NCBI GenBank assembly: GCA_026874595.1
Contig: CM049322.1
Span: 6,745,900-6,809,899 of the forward strand
Origin: Sipunculus nudus
Taxonomy: Eukaryota; Annelida; Sipuncula; Golfingiida; Sipunculidae
Reading direction: 5' to 3'
DNA length: 64,000 nt
Below are positions 1 through 10,441 of the stretch, piece by piece. The translations under genes were made by a program, and so were the position numbers. Each line of letters starts with the position of its first letter. Position 1 is the stretch's first letter. The notes below the pieces were generated by a model that did not search any database, was not told the DNA's origin, and worked only from the letters and a program-made list of their open reading frames with translations.

Positions 1-309
1 AATATTTTATTTTCTGCAAGAAGTCTTTCGTCTTGTGTCTCTGCAAATAGAACCTTTGATGAGGCTTAAAGCATTTAACTCTCTATGCAAAAGGAATATA
101 TTGAGAACCCTTGAACAATATGATTATATTTTCGGCTTTGCTTCTTGTGTTTACACTGGTGTAAAGTTTACATTTCGTAAACTAAATAGTGCATCGTTGC
201 TGTCACAAAACAAAATTGGATGATAAGACATCATCCACCCTATGGGACAGAGTAACTCAGATGTGCACTGATGATGTTGAAGGTTTTGTTGACAATAGAG
301 GGCACCTTC

Positions 310-720
310 TCTGATGTCAAGAGCACATATGAAAATGTCCTTGATTTAAAACAGAAGCTGCGAGATTCCTCAACAAACTCAACCGTACGTCAGATAGGTA
401 CAGTTATTAATATAACAGGAGTGGCAAGCCTCGACTGCTACAGGTAGGGGAAACAGTTTTAGTACTGATTTCTACATATCGTAACAAATTGCTGTCACAA
501 AGGAAAGGGCTTTTTGTAGTTCTGCGACGCTTCAATGTTTGTGACTACAAAATCAACATGATTGGTAAGTCCAAATCCCTTAATTCTCAACCTCCTATAG
601 GAGTATGTGGTCAAAGAGAATACTGTTTCTTCAGGGTGTCTTGTCGACACACAAACCGCAATCTGTTTGTTTAACATGCAAGGTACAGCCTGTGAGGTCG
701 GTGAATCTGTTCCTGACAAA
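310..720 (+). pseudogene. Integrase C-terminal region of gypsy element, decayed
   Basis: Shifting frames read motifs typical of gypsy integrase C-termini. These are a helical stretch DVKSTYENVLDLKQKL (from about 315), then after a frameshift VGETVLVLISTYRNKLLSQ and KGLFVVLRRFNVCDYKIN (about 445-560), matching the family pattern GDKVLVLLPT..NKLL..WKGPF.V..R.N..DY.I. The longest open piece is 489-674. No catalytic DDE core is visible in 1-300. It sits upstream of RT in the same orientation. It could instead be the end of a neighbouring element, but the spacing to the RT fits one continuous pol. Confidence 0.65.
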
Positions 721-889
721 GATGAGGTTGGTAGAGATGATTAAAAAAGCATTATCCCTCTTCCTAGTGTAACCCGAAATCAAGGGCCTGCTGATATCCA
801 CGTTAGTGACCCCCCTTTCCATCCAACAAACCACATTGCTTCGGGTTTTACTCGATATTTCGATGGTGTGTTCATGGACGTTCCAAAAC

Positions 890-1395
890 AAACACACGGC
901 ATTGAGTTCGATCTCCATCTAACAACAGACCATCCAGTCAGGCCAGAGCCCTATCCTGTTCGTCATGCATTAAGAAATAGTATGAGGAAAGAGGTAAAAG
1001 ACATGTTATCTCTTTGAGTCATAGGGAGATCAAATTCAGCTTTTGCGTCGTCTGTTGTCATGGCCCGCAAAAAAGACGGATCAGTGCGCATCTGCGTGGA
1101 CATCCCTGAGTCGAATTGGGACATTGTTTTCGGTCCCAAACCTGTGCCAAATCCCGATGATTTATATGCAGAATTCCCGAAAAGTTTTTATTCAAACTTG
1201 ACCTGACGAAAGGGTATTGGCAAATTACAATGTCGGAAAAGCCGGAGAAAACTAACGGCTTTTGTCAGACCAGAGGACCAGTACCAATTTGAATTCTTGC
1301 CTCTTAGTCTGGTGATGGTCGGTGCAACTTTTACTCGGATGATGCAAAAATTGTTTTTAAATGTGTCAGGTGTGTGTTGCTTCATTGATGATATG
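890..1395 (+). pseudogene. Gypsy reverse transcriptase, N-terminal half (broken)
   Basis: In changing frames the sequence reads HGIEFDLHLTTDHPVRPEPY, then SSVVMARKKDGSVRICVD (RT motif 1-2), LDLTKGYWQITM (motif 3), DQYQFEFLPL.LVMVGATFTR and finally CCFIDDM, the catalytic Y/F-x-DD box. Frameshifts lie near 1010, 1185-1195 and 1250, and there is an in-frame stop at about 1015. The reading stops at 1395 because a LINE is inserted directly after the DDM codons; it resumes at 6755. Established knowledge: this is the Ty3/gypsy RT that copies element RNA into DNA. Confidence 0.85.
1384..1395. repeat. Left copy of LINE target-site duplication
   Basis: ATTGATGATATG here is repeated exactly at 6755-6766, on either side of the LINE. 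It encodes IDDM of the gypsy RT active site. The next two bases (TT) also match but merge with the LINE poly-T. Confidence 0.85.
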
Positions 1396-1617
1396 TTTTT
1401 TTTTTTTTTTTTTATTGAAAATAAGTCACAAAAGATATACATATAACAGACTTAACAAATGAAGCATGACATAAATCATACAAAACATGACATGAGTACA
1501 GCATACAAGAACATGCATGACAAACAAAACACAAAACCTTATTACATAACTATTTCTCGAGTTATTATAACTGTCATAATACTAAGTCTTTTCATTCAAT
1601 TAACCTTTCTTTTTTTT

Positions 1618-1986
1618 TTAAGTCTGAATGTAACAGAGCAGATTTGACCATTTCTCATAATGCTGAGGAAGCTTTCCTCTCTTTGTTGCTATAATTTTTT
1701 CTATTGTCCAGACTTCATTAATGAATGACATAAAGCCTTGAAATGTTGGTTTCTTTTTATAACATCTACTATTATATATGTATTTTTTAGTAACTAAAGA
1801 AAGCACATTCATCCAAACATGTTCACTATTGCTAAGTAGTACATTGATATCTGTCAGTTTCAATGTTAATTCCCGAGAGGATTGCTCTTTAAAAAATCTT
1901 TGAATGTCCGACCATAAACTAATGGTGAATGGGCATTCACAAAAAATGTGCATCAATGATTCATCTGTTTCTTTACAAAAGTGCAT
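1618..1986 (-). pseudogene. LINE ORF2, C-terminal Cys-rich end
   Basis: The final 120 codons of ORF2 after the frameshift near 1980. The Cys/His cluster FCKETDESLMHIFCECP matches the C-terminal zinc-finger-like motif of L1/Tx1 ORF2 proteins (C..C...ES..HLF..C). It ends in a stop at 1618-1620, 200 bases before the poly-A tail, so the 3' UTR is short. Confidence 0.8.
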
Positions 1987-3470
1987 TTATTTGTATCAAT
2001 TATATTTATTTTGTAGAGAAAAGGGTTTAAAGTAAGTCTTCTATGGAGAATATAATACTGAAACATTCGGAGTTTTGAAGATATAGTTGTTACGTAAATC
2101 TTAGAGAACCCCTGATAAACATCTTCATCTGAAACATTTAAATCATTTTTCCATTTTGTTATCACTTTACATGGTGCTACTTTTAGCTTATCAACAAATT
2201 TATTGTATATATGGATAGTACCTTTATTATTGTCTAGAAACGCTTTTATATTACTATTTAATTCTATAGGTGTTATTATGTCTTTATATCTACTATGTAG
2301 AATTTCCTTCCAAGTCTGTGGTATAGCTTTTAGTAAACTGGCATAGTTAAGAAAGTCAATATTACATTTATATTTCTTATGTAATTCTTGATAGCTCATG
2401 AAAAAAGCTTTCATTTGTGTATGTTTTACCAAATCTTTTATATATACAACACCAGTGTAATAAAGTTTTTTGAAAAATAAAACTTTGTTGTGTATTTTTA
2501 TGTGGGAATTAAACCAAATACATTGGGACATGATACCTTCATATGTACAAGGATTATGATAATTGTAGTTACACCAGTGATACATTATTTCTTCCCAAAA
2601 GGGAGCTTTGGAAGTCATGATTTCTTTTACATCTTCAGGGGCTAAATTACATGAGAACGAGGTTTCTCTAAGTTTGAAAAGTCCTAAAACTAACTTTCTC
2701 CATGCATCGTGAGGGTTTTTATTTAATAAACGTTTGATCCAAGTCAATTTTAATGCTGCATTTTTTGATGAAATGTGAAACATGTTTAGTCCCCCCTTCT
2801 CCACTGTAGCAATTAATATCTGTCTTTTTATTAAATCTGAATGTTTTCCCCATATGAATTTATATATACGTGTTTCGATCTGTTTCATAAAATCTTTACA
2901 TGGAGTTGGGAGGATTGATAAATGGTATATTAATTGAGACAGTACACAGCTTTTCAATAAAGTTATTTTACCAATTGGTGTAAGCTTTCTTGCATTCCAT
3001 ATAGATAAAATGTTGTTTATTTTATTATTCACTGATTTGAAGTTTTCATTTAGAGTGTTTTCCAAAAATGGGAAAACTTTGACTCCTAGGATTGTTACAC
3101 CATCTTCAGAATATAACATGCCTAAATCTTTAATTTTATTTTTATCCACATGGTTACCCTTTCTTAATGGCATTATAACTGTCTTGTCTTCATTAATCTT
3201 AAGACCTGAAATATGTTTGAATTCATTGAATAATTTTAATGTTTCTTCTATACTTTTATAATCATTTATAAACAATGTTGTGTCATCTGCGTATTGTATT
3301 ATTTTACTCTCTACATCATCAATAATTATACCTTTTATGCCTTCTTCAGATCTAATTGCAGTCGCTAGTAATTCAATTCCTAAAATAAACAAGTATGGAG
3401 ATAATGGGCATCCTTGCCGGACACCTCTTGTAACAGGAAAAAAGGGTGAAGACCATCCATTGTTTGTCAC
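1953..3470 (-). pseudogene. LINE ORF2, RT catalytic part and C-terminal region
   Basis: Continues ORF2 after the frameshift near 3500. It begins TNNGWSSPFFPVTRGVRQG, then CPLSPYLFILGIELLA, the catalytic QYADDTTLFI and KTVIMPL, followed by the long C-terminal region (SCVLSQLIYHLSILPTP, KFIWG, KGGLNM) typical of L1-clade elements. The frame ends at 1953, where a shift in a T-run near 1980 moves the frame to the last segment. The active-site ADD is intact. Confidence 0.9.
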
Positions 3471-3501
3471 ACAACTTGCAATGTTTTTATAACAGTTTTT
3501 A

Positions 3502-5366
3502 TCATTGATATTGTATTGTATTCAAATCAAAATTCATAATTTGTAAAATATTATATATGTAGTCCCATTCTAAATAATCAAACGCTTTTTCAAAATCTAC
3601 TGCCATTAACATAGTATTTAATTTTTTCTTGTCAGCATATCTTATAAAACTAATTATTTTATTTACATTTTCCCCTATATATCTATTTTTCATGAATCCA
3701 GTCTGGTCTTCATGAATCAACTCTGGCAGAATGCTTTTTATTCTATTAGATAAGCTTTTTGTGATAATCTTATAGTCTGTGTTTAATAATGTTAATGGTC
3801 TCCAGTTTTTCACATATAATAAATCTTTTCCCTTTTTTGGAAGTAAACTTATTATACCTTGTCTCTGAGTAAGTGAAAATTGGCCAACTTTAAAAGAATA
3901 TTGAGTAGCTTTTATAAAATAATATTTAACATCATTCCAGAAGAATTTATAAAATTCAGCAGTGAGGCCATCACTGCCTGGGGATTTACCATTTTTCATA
4001 TTTTTTAAGCTGTTCAGCAGTTCATATTCCTCTATTTCTTTTGCCCAGTCTGTATTAATTTTTGGTATTTTGTCTCTGTATTTTGACAAGAAGGTATTTA
4101 ATAGACTTGTATTACTTTTGTTGGATGTATAAAGATGACTGAAGAAGTTTTCTTGTGTTTTCAATATTTCTTTAGGTCCACATATTATTTTACCATTAAC
4201 ATTTAATTTATTTATAACTTTCCGGTTATAGTTGCGCTTCTCTAAATTAAGGAAATATTTAGTAGGTTTTTCCCCTTCTTCGAACCATCTTACTTTGCTT
4301 CTTAATATGGCTCCTTGTGTTTTTTCTTCCATCAGTTTCTCTAAATCACATCTGGCAGATTCTAGTCTATTGTTATTAGCCACTGAGATATCTAAATTTT
4401 GTAATCTTTTTATTTCTGTTTCTAATTTAGCTATTTTACATTTATTTTTATTTTTTACATAGGAGGAATAGCTAATTGTTGTTCCTTTAATGACCATTTT
4501 TATAGTATCCCAAAGTAAAGATGGATTAGATTCCTCATTATCTTTGACAGTATTTTCTATGCATTGTTTAATAATTTTCACATAATTTTTATCCTGTAAT
4601 AATGAGTTGTTGAACTTCCAAAAACCTGGTCCTCTGACATGATGATGACCTTTTATACTCAGTGTTATACCTTTGTGATCAGTTTTGTAACCTGGAACAA
4701 TATCTACCGATTGTATGAAACCTAATAATCCTAATGATATTAAAAAATAATCTATTCTGCTGGCTGTCCAATTTGGATTATTACGTGACCATGTATATTT
4801 CTGGAGTTCAGGATTACAGTGTCGCCAAATATCAACTATGTCTAGATCTTCCATCCATTCATTAATCTGTTTTCGAGTGTGATTATTATGGTCATTATTT
4901 TTATGTCCACCATGTCGATCGACTGATGGTTCGAAAACAATATTCCAGTCACCCCCAATAATTATTTTTTCATTAGATGCATCTTCTATCTGAGTGAATA
5001 AATTGTTAAAGAATATCTTGTCTGATGTATTTGGAGCATAAATATTGCATAGTGTTAACCTGTTATCGTTTATTGTTATGTCTAAGATAATAAATCTCCC
5101 ACTGTCATCTGTGTATATGTTATGAATATCATGTGTTACATAATTTTTAATTAATACTGCCACTCCTCTTGAGTAACAGCTTCCACTGTTAATAATCAAA
5201 TTGTGCCCCCACTCGGAGCGCCACCTGTTAAAATCTTCAGGCACACTATGAGTTTCCTGTAACATTATTATATCATATTTTTTACCTTGCAACCAATGGA
5301 GCAATTCCCTTCTTTTTTTATATCCATTTATGCCTCTAACATTTAATGAAAATATATTTATCTGAG
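3502..5366 (-). pseudogene. LINE ORF2, endonuclease and N-terminal RT
   Basis: The open frame actually starts upstream of its first internal start candidates: SLNVRGINGYKKRREL is readable from about 5362. Apurinic-type endonuclease signatures follow in order: LQETHS, IIIGGDWN (about residue 115), SRIDYFL, and the terminal TDHKGI. The linker and RT then show RWFEEGEKPTKYFLNLEKR, NGKSPGSDGL, NWRPLTLLNTDYKI, DQTGFMKNR and MAVDFEKAFD. The frame stops at 3502 in the middle of RT and continues in another frame at 3470, indicating a 1-nt-type frameshift near 3500. The enzyme nicks target DNA and primes reverse transcription. Confidence 0.9.
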
Positions 5367-5369
5367 ACG

Positions 5370-6754
5370 TGAAATTTTAAAGTGAAAAAAAAAAATTGTT
5401 ATGTCTGGAGTCAAATATTTAACTAACTGTGTGGTATTACACAGCTTAACCAATGACTTTGTTACATTGTGAATGTGAGAAATTCCAATACTGACAGTAC
5501 AAAAACAAAGCAGCATATAAACATTAAACTTAAAACACAATACACAGACAAACAACATAGATAAGCAATAAGAAATCACTATTAACTTCCTAGCTCTAGC
5601 AGGTAGTAAGTGCTGCTGCTGGGTGAGGCAGAAAGAGTACCTGTATTGTAACATGGCTTATAAAGATGATGGTTACTCGAAGGTGTGACAGATGCTTTTG
5701 CGCCTCCTACCTCTTAAATTATATGGACAAAATTTATGTATCAGTATGGTTCCACTTAATAAGATAACATCGATACCTACTATAACAGGGACTCACAAAT
5801 GTTCTGAAGAGTGCACATGCAGGAAATATGACGAAAGCTTAACTAATAAATATACTATAGTAAAAAAAGACCCAATTAAACATCTTATTCAAACAGAGTA
5901 TTCAAAATTCATCATGTGACATATATTTTGCCTTTCTATAGGCACTGATGTTAACAAGTCTGTCCAGAAACACATACAATATTACCGGTACTATACAGTA
6001 CACAGCATGATCACATTAATTATCTAGATAATGAATTAAGACTTCATGGAACATCTGAACAGTATCAAATAATTTTACTGCAAAGCAGATAGTTAACAAT
6101 AACATGGTTATTCAAAATGATGTTATTATATTAATCTTGTGTATCTAGTCATTTTCTATTTAACCCAGAGTTCATTATTTTTGGTAAATATTTTAGAATG
6201 TATGTATATATTTTAATAAAACTGTAATTTATTAATAAGTTGAATGTGCACTATACAATGTAGGGAAAGAATACTTTAGAAGAAAGAACAATAGTGTACT
6301 GTTAGTTGACAGATTATATGACAAAATAATTTCTACACAACTAAATGTAGACAGTGATAGTAATAATATCGTATATTTCAGTAATGGTAATATTTTAATA
6401 TGTGGTAATTAGGTATAAAGTGTTTAAACTTAAATTTAAATGAAACACCAGTACCTTGATGCATCAACTAAAGCCTATTAAACTTTTTTGAGTGAAAGCA
6501 TAGTTCTTACAGCCATTGATAATCATCCAAATGCTAATCAATGTTTTATTTAATGGTAATAATTGTTACATTATAATTGTGGCAGTAATATTTCAATATT
6601 CATATTTAACCCCGATAACGCATCCACTAAACCTTGAATGATCAACACTGTGTCTAGTTAATATATTGTAGGTTTCAAAATGGAAAGCCCATCCTAACAT
6701 GCAAGTTTTTGATAGTGAAAATAAAAAAAAAAATAATAATTCTATTTTCCAAAT
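5370..6754 (-). other. 5' region of the LINE, no recognisable ORF1
   Basis: The target-site duplication places this 1.4 kb inside the LINE, upstream of ORF2. The only open frames (5358-5654 minus, 5692-5919 plus) are hydrophobic or low-information and match nothing I recognise. An A-rich patch at 6720-6740 adjoins the right duplication. I see no 5'-inversion signature. Confidence 0.4.
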
Positions 6755-6766
6755 ATTGATGATATG
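6755..6766. repeat. Right copy of LINE target-site duplication
   Basis: Exact 12-bp repeat of 1384-1395. Joining the flanks here restores the continuity of the gypsy RT reading frame, which defines the LINE as 1396-6754. Confidence 0.85.
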
Positions 6767-7270
6767 TTATGTCACTCTGCAACGTGGTCTGAACGTTAAG
6801 CTCTTCTGGACAAAGTGCTCCGTACTGTCTAGAAAGCAAATATGTAGTAAAGAACGGCCTACCACGAAAAAGGAGGTAAGATCTTTCCTAGGGCTTAGCG
6901 GGTAATAAAGGAAATTTATTCCTAACTACGCTGAAGTAGCAGTACCGCTGACACACTTACTCACAAAGGTCAGCGCAACAAAGTCCAATGGGGTGAATCT
7001 CAGGAGCTGTATTCCAAACCCTAAAGTCAATGTTAGCAAAACCCCATATTCTCAAACTACCTGACTTATCCAAACCCTTTGTACTGAAAGGTATCTCAGA
7101 TAAAGGTATAGGGTGCATCCATATGAAGGAATCTGAAAGTCAATTATTCCCGGTGGCATACGCGAGTCGTAAACTCGCAGACAGAGAAAAGAATTACTCT
7201 GTAGTGGAACGTGTAGCCTTAGCTGTAGTATGAGCTATAGGTAAATTTGTACCTCTTCGGATGACATTTT
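6755..7270 (+). pseudogene. Gypsy RT C-terminal part and RNase H (broken)
   Basis: The reading resumes with the duplicated DDM box, then LCHSATWSE, the thumb/connection motif KKEVRSFLGLSG (about 6870-6902), and RNase H-like ILKLPDLSKPFVLKGISDKG and FPVAYASRKLADREKNYSVV (7030-7233). The catalytic RNase H Asp in the usual 'TDAS' is altered here (GISD). Stops at about 6903 and several positions to 7000 show decay. It is the continuation of the RT half ending at 1395, in the same orientation. Confidence 0.85.
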
Positions 7271-7551
7271 GTCATACAAACTGTTCATATGTCCCTGCTG
7301 TACATTAACCAATGAAATTGCATTAATACCAACTCACTGTAGAGGCAGTACTCGGAAGAGTACTCCATGGGCCACATCTGCTGAGCAGGGTTACAGTATG
7401 GTAATATGTTAATAATGTGTTGACTATAGATTTTACATTTACATGTACGTGTAAGAGTCCTTGAATGGATTTGTATATAAGTAATGCAATAAGAAATACA
7501 TCAGTACCCAGATTTAAGAAAATGGTATAATTTTCTTGCTTAAGGGGGGAG

Positions 7552-8300
7552 TGATGTTACAGAATAAAATGCATGTCTGCTAAATATATATCCCATGTCA
7601 AGATTTTTCTCTTAGCTGTAAGCCCTCCTATTATCATTCTAAGATATTTGCATATCTACCACCCTTGTGAGATCTACCCCTGATTGGTACACCCCTCCTA
7701 CACGACTGAGTCTCCCTTTAATGCCATGGGTAAAAGACTTTCTCATGCCATAGTCGAAACAGCCTTTTATGAGACCCCTTGCTAACCTTAGAAACCAATG
7801 CACCCTACCATATCACTCAGTATACATGGTGAGCCCTTTTTTATAGGCAAAACTGTTCATGGGAAAATTCTCCAGAACTTTCTACTATTGTGACTATTTT
7901 TTTGACTATTTGATTTTTGCCTTTCATATTAAATACCGTAATCGTCAATAGATAGGACGCAGTTGTAATTGGCGTTACATATGAAATAAGAGGAATAAAA
8001 TTTCGTTGGTATGCAGTTTTGTCAAAGTCAAGACTAATAACTTTAAATTCAAATGATTAGTTGGGTTTTCTTACATTCTTTCCAGTAAGTATTCCTGGAA
8101 TATTCCACCCATCGTTGTATCTAACGCATACTGTAATCTGTCGTCAATTGAGGTCACGTCTTGTGAGGGGAGGAAACCCATAGCCAATCAGGCGTCTATT
8201 ACTATTAAGCTGTACTCAGTCAACAACGTTCTGTTTTTGTTTTCCTGATTTCATCTGGTTTGTATGAAAATCTGCTGTGATACTGTGTTGTAACATATCA
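7552..8300 (+). repeat. Probable 3' LTR of the first gypsy element
   Basis: A purine run AAGGGGGGAG (7542-7551) is immediately followed by TGATGTTACAG, the expected polypurine tract and LTR start. A polyadenylation-type AATAAA lies near 7995. A candidate end is TGTAACATATCA at 8289-8300, which imperfectly mirrors the start as short inverted repeats. With no second LTR in the window the boundary cannot be confirmed. Confidence 0.5.
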
Positions 8301-8742
8301 TTAGGGCATGAAAGAACTCGGGGCAAGGAATTTTAAATTGTGTAAATGACCTGGGGTTGAATCCATGATAGTAGCACTGAGTGTTATGATTAAACATCTG
8401 TACTTTCACATTAATTAAAATTACAGTTTTCTCTAATATTACTTTGTTGCCAGGAAGCACCAATTACGGCAGTAGTAAAGAGGTTACGAGGCTTAAAATC
8501 AAGATTAAGTTGTAATATAATTTATTTCCACGATAGATTATTAAGATTTATCTGAGTGCTCTCTTATTCAGATGTCCAGAAAACCAATATTAGTGTAAGT
8601 GCAAAAAGCACAGCTTATTCAATGTTTTATTTCCTGTCTAGAAATAATTACAGAGTCGATTTATACATAATTATAAACATTAATCTTCAGTAATAAGGAC
8701 CATGATAAATTGCACTATTCGCGATAACACGGTGTAGTGCAC

Positions 8743-9987
8743 TTAAAGCAAAGACGCTAACAGATCGTATTCTGGAAGTATAAAACTGTCTACGCGGTCC
8801 ACAGCACTAGAACAGTTTTTCTCTCTTAGAAAGTTAATAGCCCTTTCTCTCTCTGTATTATGATATTTGAGCAGTTCTTCTTCTGTACGGACTTTCTTGG
8901 AATGCTGAATAAAGCAAAAACGATATGATTCATTCAGACATATTACAAATATCTTTAGCACTTAACATCAACAATCTTGTTTTTTTCTAGACATTTCATT
9001 GACAATATTTTTTTGTTAAATCAACTTCAACGAAAACCATCTATTTTCATAACGTTACTAACTTGTTTCACATTGCAGAGGCGATAGTTGACTTTAAAAA
9101 GAATACCAAAATCATCCCAGGTCAGGATAGGATAAAGCTGCCCATTACTTTGTACAACAGTATAAGGACTTTAGGATAGCTGTCGTGCCATATTTTAAAG
9201 ATAATCTTCGAACGAAGCACCGACATGAGTCATATGAGACGAACTTGCTTTCAATATGATGCCTCAAGTTAATCCTGATTGTCTACAGACATGTTAGATT
9301 TAGGAGGAATATTAATGTGGTTATGCAATACCTTCTTCATATTGCTTTTGTAGGAATCACATGCTTGTTTTATTATTTGTGCCTTCCTCTTGTCCCTCTA
9401 TAACATATAAAAAACCTTCCACACTGACATAACTTTGTAAAACAATTACTGCACAGAGCTTTACAAATAATTGTACACCTTAATTGAAATCTTGTTTTTC
9501 GATATGAAAAGACATACCTTTTTAACAGAAATTGGGATGTTCTTCTGAATTTGTAAATGTAACTTCTTTGTCACTTCTTTTATAATTTCTTCATCGCCAA
9601 CTATTTTTTCCGAAAACGTGCCTTCAACCTTCTCTGCTAGTTCCTTCATTTCGTCCGAAATTTCTTCTAGCTTCTTTTGAGGGGTTTCGTCCATAAGCTT
9701 AACAGATAAAACATCAGTGAAAATATATGATTTGTTAAATTAGTCCAGGCGTAACCAATATATTGATTGTTATTCTTCCACATAACACATATATATACAC
9801 ATGTGTGTTACTAAGGGAAAAATTACATTTTTCAATTGTTACAAAAACTGATCTTGACTCTTATGTTGCTAAGGGAAAAATTACATTTTCTATTGTTACA
9901 AAATCTGATCTTGACTCTTATGTTGCGGTTAAACGATTTAGAAATAGAAATAATACGAAGATACGAAGAATTTCAAGATATATCCGA

Positions 9988-10074
<87 letters not shown>

Positions 10075-10185
10075 CTTTGCTGAGGTGTGAATTGAAGTAC
10101 TGAAGCGCCTTGGATACAGTTTCCTTGTTTGTGTGATCAATCAAAGCCTAAAGATAAAATGAAAAAAGGTATGTCATTCAGTTTG

Positions 10186-10234
<49 letters not shown>

Positions 10235-10410
10235 GAATAGCCATGCTGGTTCATTGTATATAGATGGAATTGATATACATAGAAAAGTCGGTTCACTGTA
10301 GGTTGGAGTCACACCAACGATCTCCCGATTCCCGGTCGGGTGCCTTAATCACTTGGCTACTTCAGATTCCTTTCTGGGGTAGCCAAGTGGTTACCATTTC
10401 CATCTCTCTC

Positions 10411-10441
<31 letters not shown>

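Larger units (their letters stand above)
1396..6754 (-). mobile_element. L1/Tx1-like non-LTR retrotransposon (LINE), nearly full length
   Basis: A 5.36-kb insertion lies on the minus strand. Its 3' poly-A tail appears as T18 at 1396-1413, directly against the target-site duplication. ORF2 (endonuclease, RT, C-terminal zinc-finger-like region) fills 1618 to about 5366 with only two apparent frameshifts, so the copy is fairly young. Its 5' part (5370-6754) shows no recognisable ORF1 and may be 5' UTR or degraded ORF1. The endonuclease and RT motif set is that of the L1/Tx1 superfamily. Insertion made a second disabling break in an element that may already have been dead. Confidence 0.85.
1..8300 (+). 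mobile_element. Degenerate Ty3/gypsy element (Gmr1-like order), split by a LINE
   Basis: A decayed gypsy-type LTR retrotransposon reads left to right. Integrase C-terminal sequence (about 310-600) is followed by reverse transcriptase (about 890-1395), which is interrupted by an inserted LINE and resumes at 6755 through the RT end and RNase H (to about 7270). A polypurine tract (7542-7551) and a probable 3' LTR follow. Stops and frameshifts run throughout, so it is dead. Having integrase before RT is the reverse of the usual gypsy order and matches the Gmr1-like lineage. The 5' LTR, gag and most of integrase lie left of the window or are lost. The right end (about 8300) is approximate. Confidence 0.8.

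Noticed and set aside
3470-3502. Two separate LINE genes meeting here
   Set aside because: The RT motifs continue in register across the gap; a small frameshift in one ORF2 explains it.
5358-5654. 98-codon minus-strand frame before LINE ORF2 as an ORF1
   Set aside because: It is hydrophobic, Cys-rich and unlike any LINE ORF1; its end overlaps the true start of ORF2 in another frame.
5692-5919. 75-codon plus-strand frame as a gene
   Set aside because: Lies within the LINE 5' region on the opposite strand with no motif.
9763-10144. Overlapping open frames of Ile-Tyr repeats on both strands
   Set aside because: They are translations of the (TA)n microsatellite; only 10076-10147 on the minus strand is a real exon (17).
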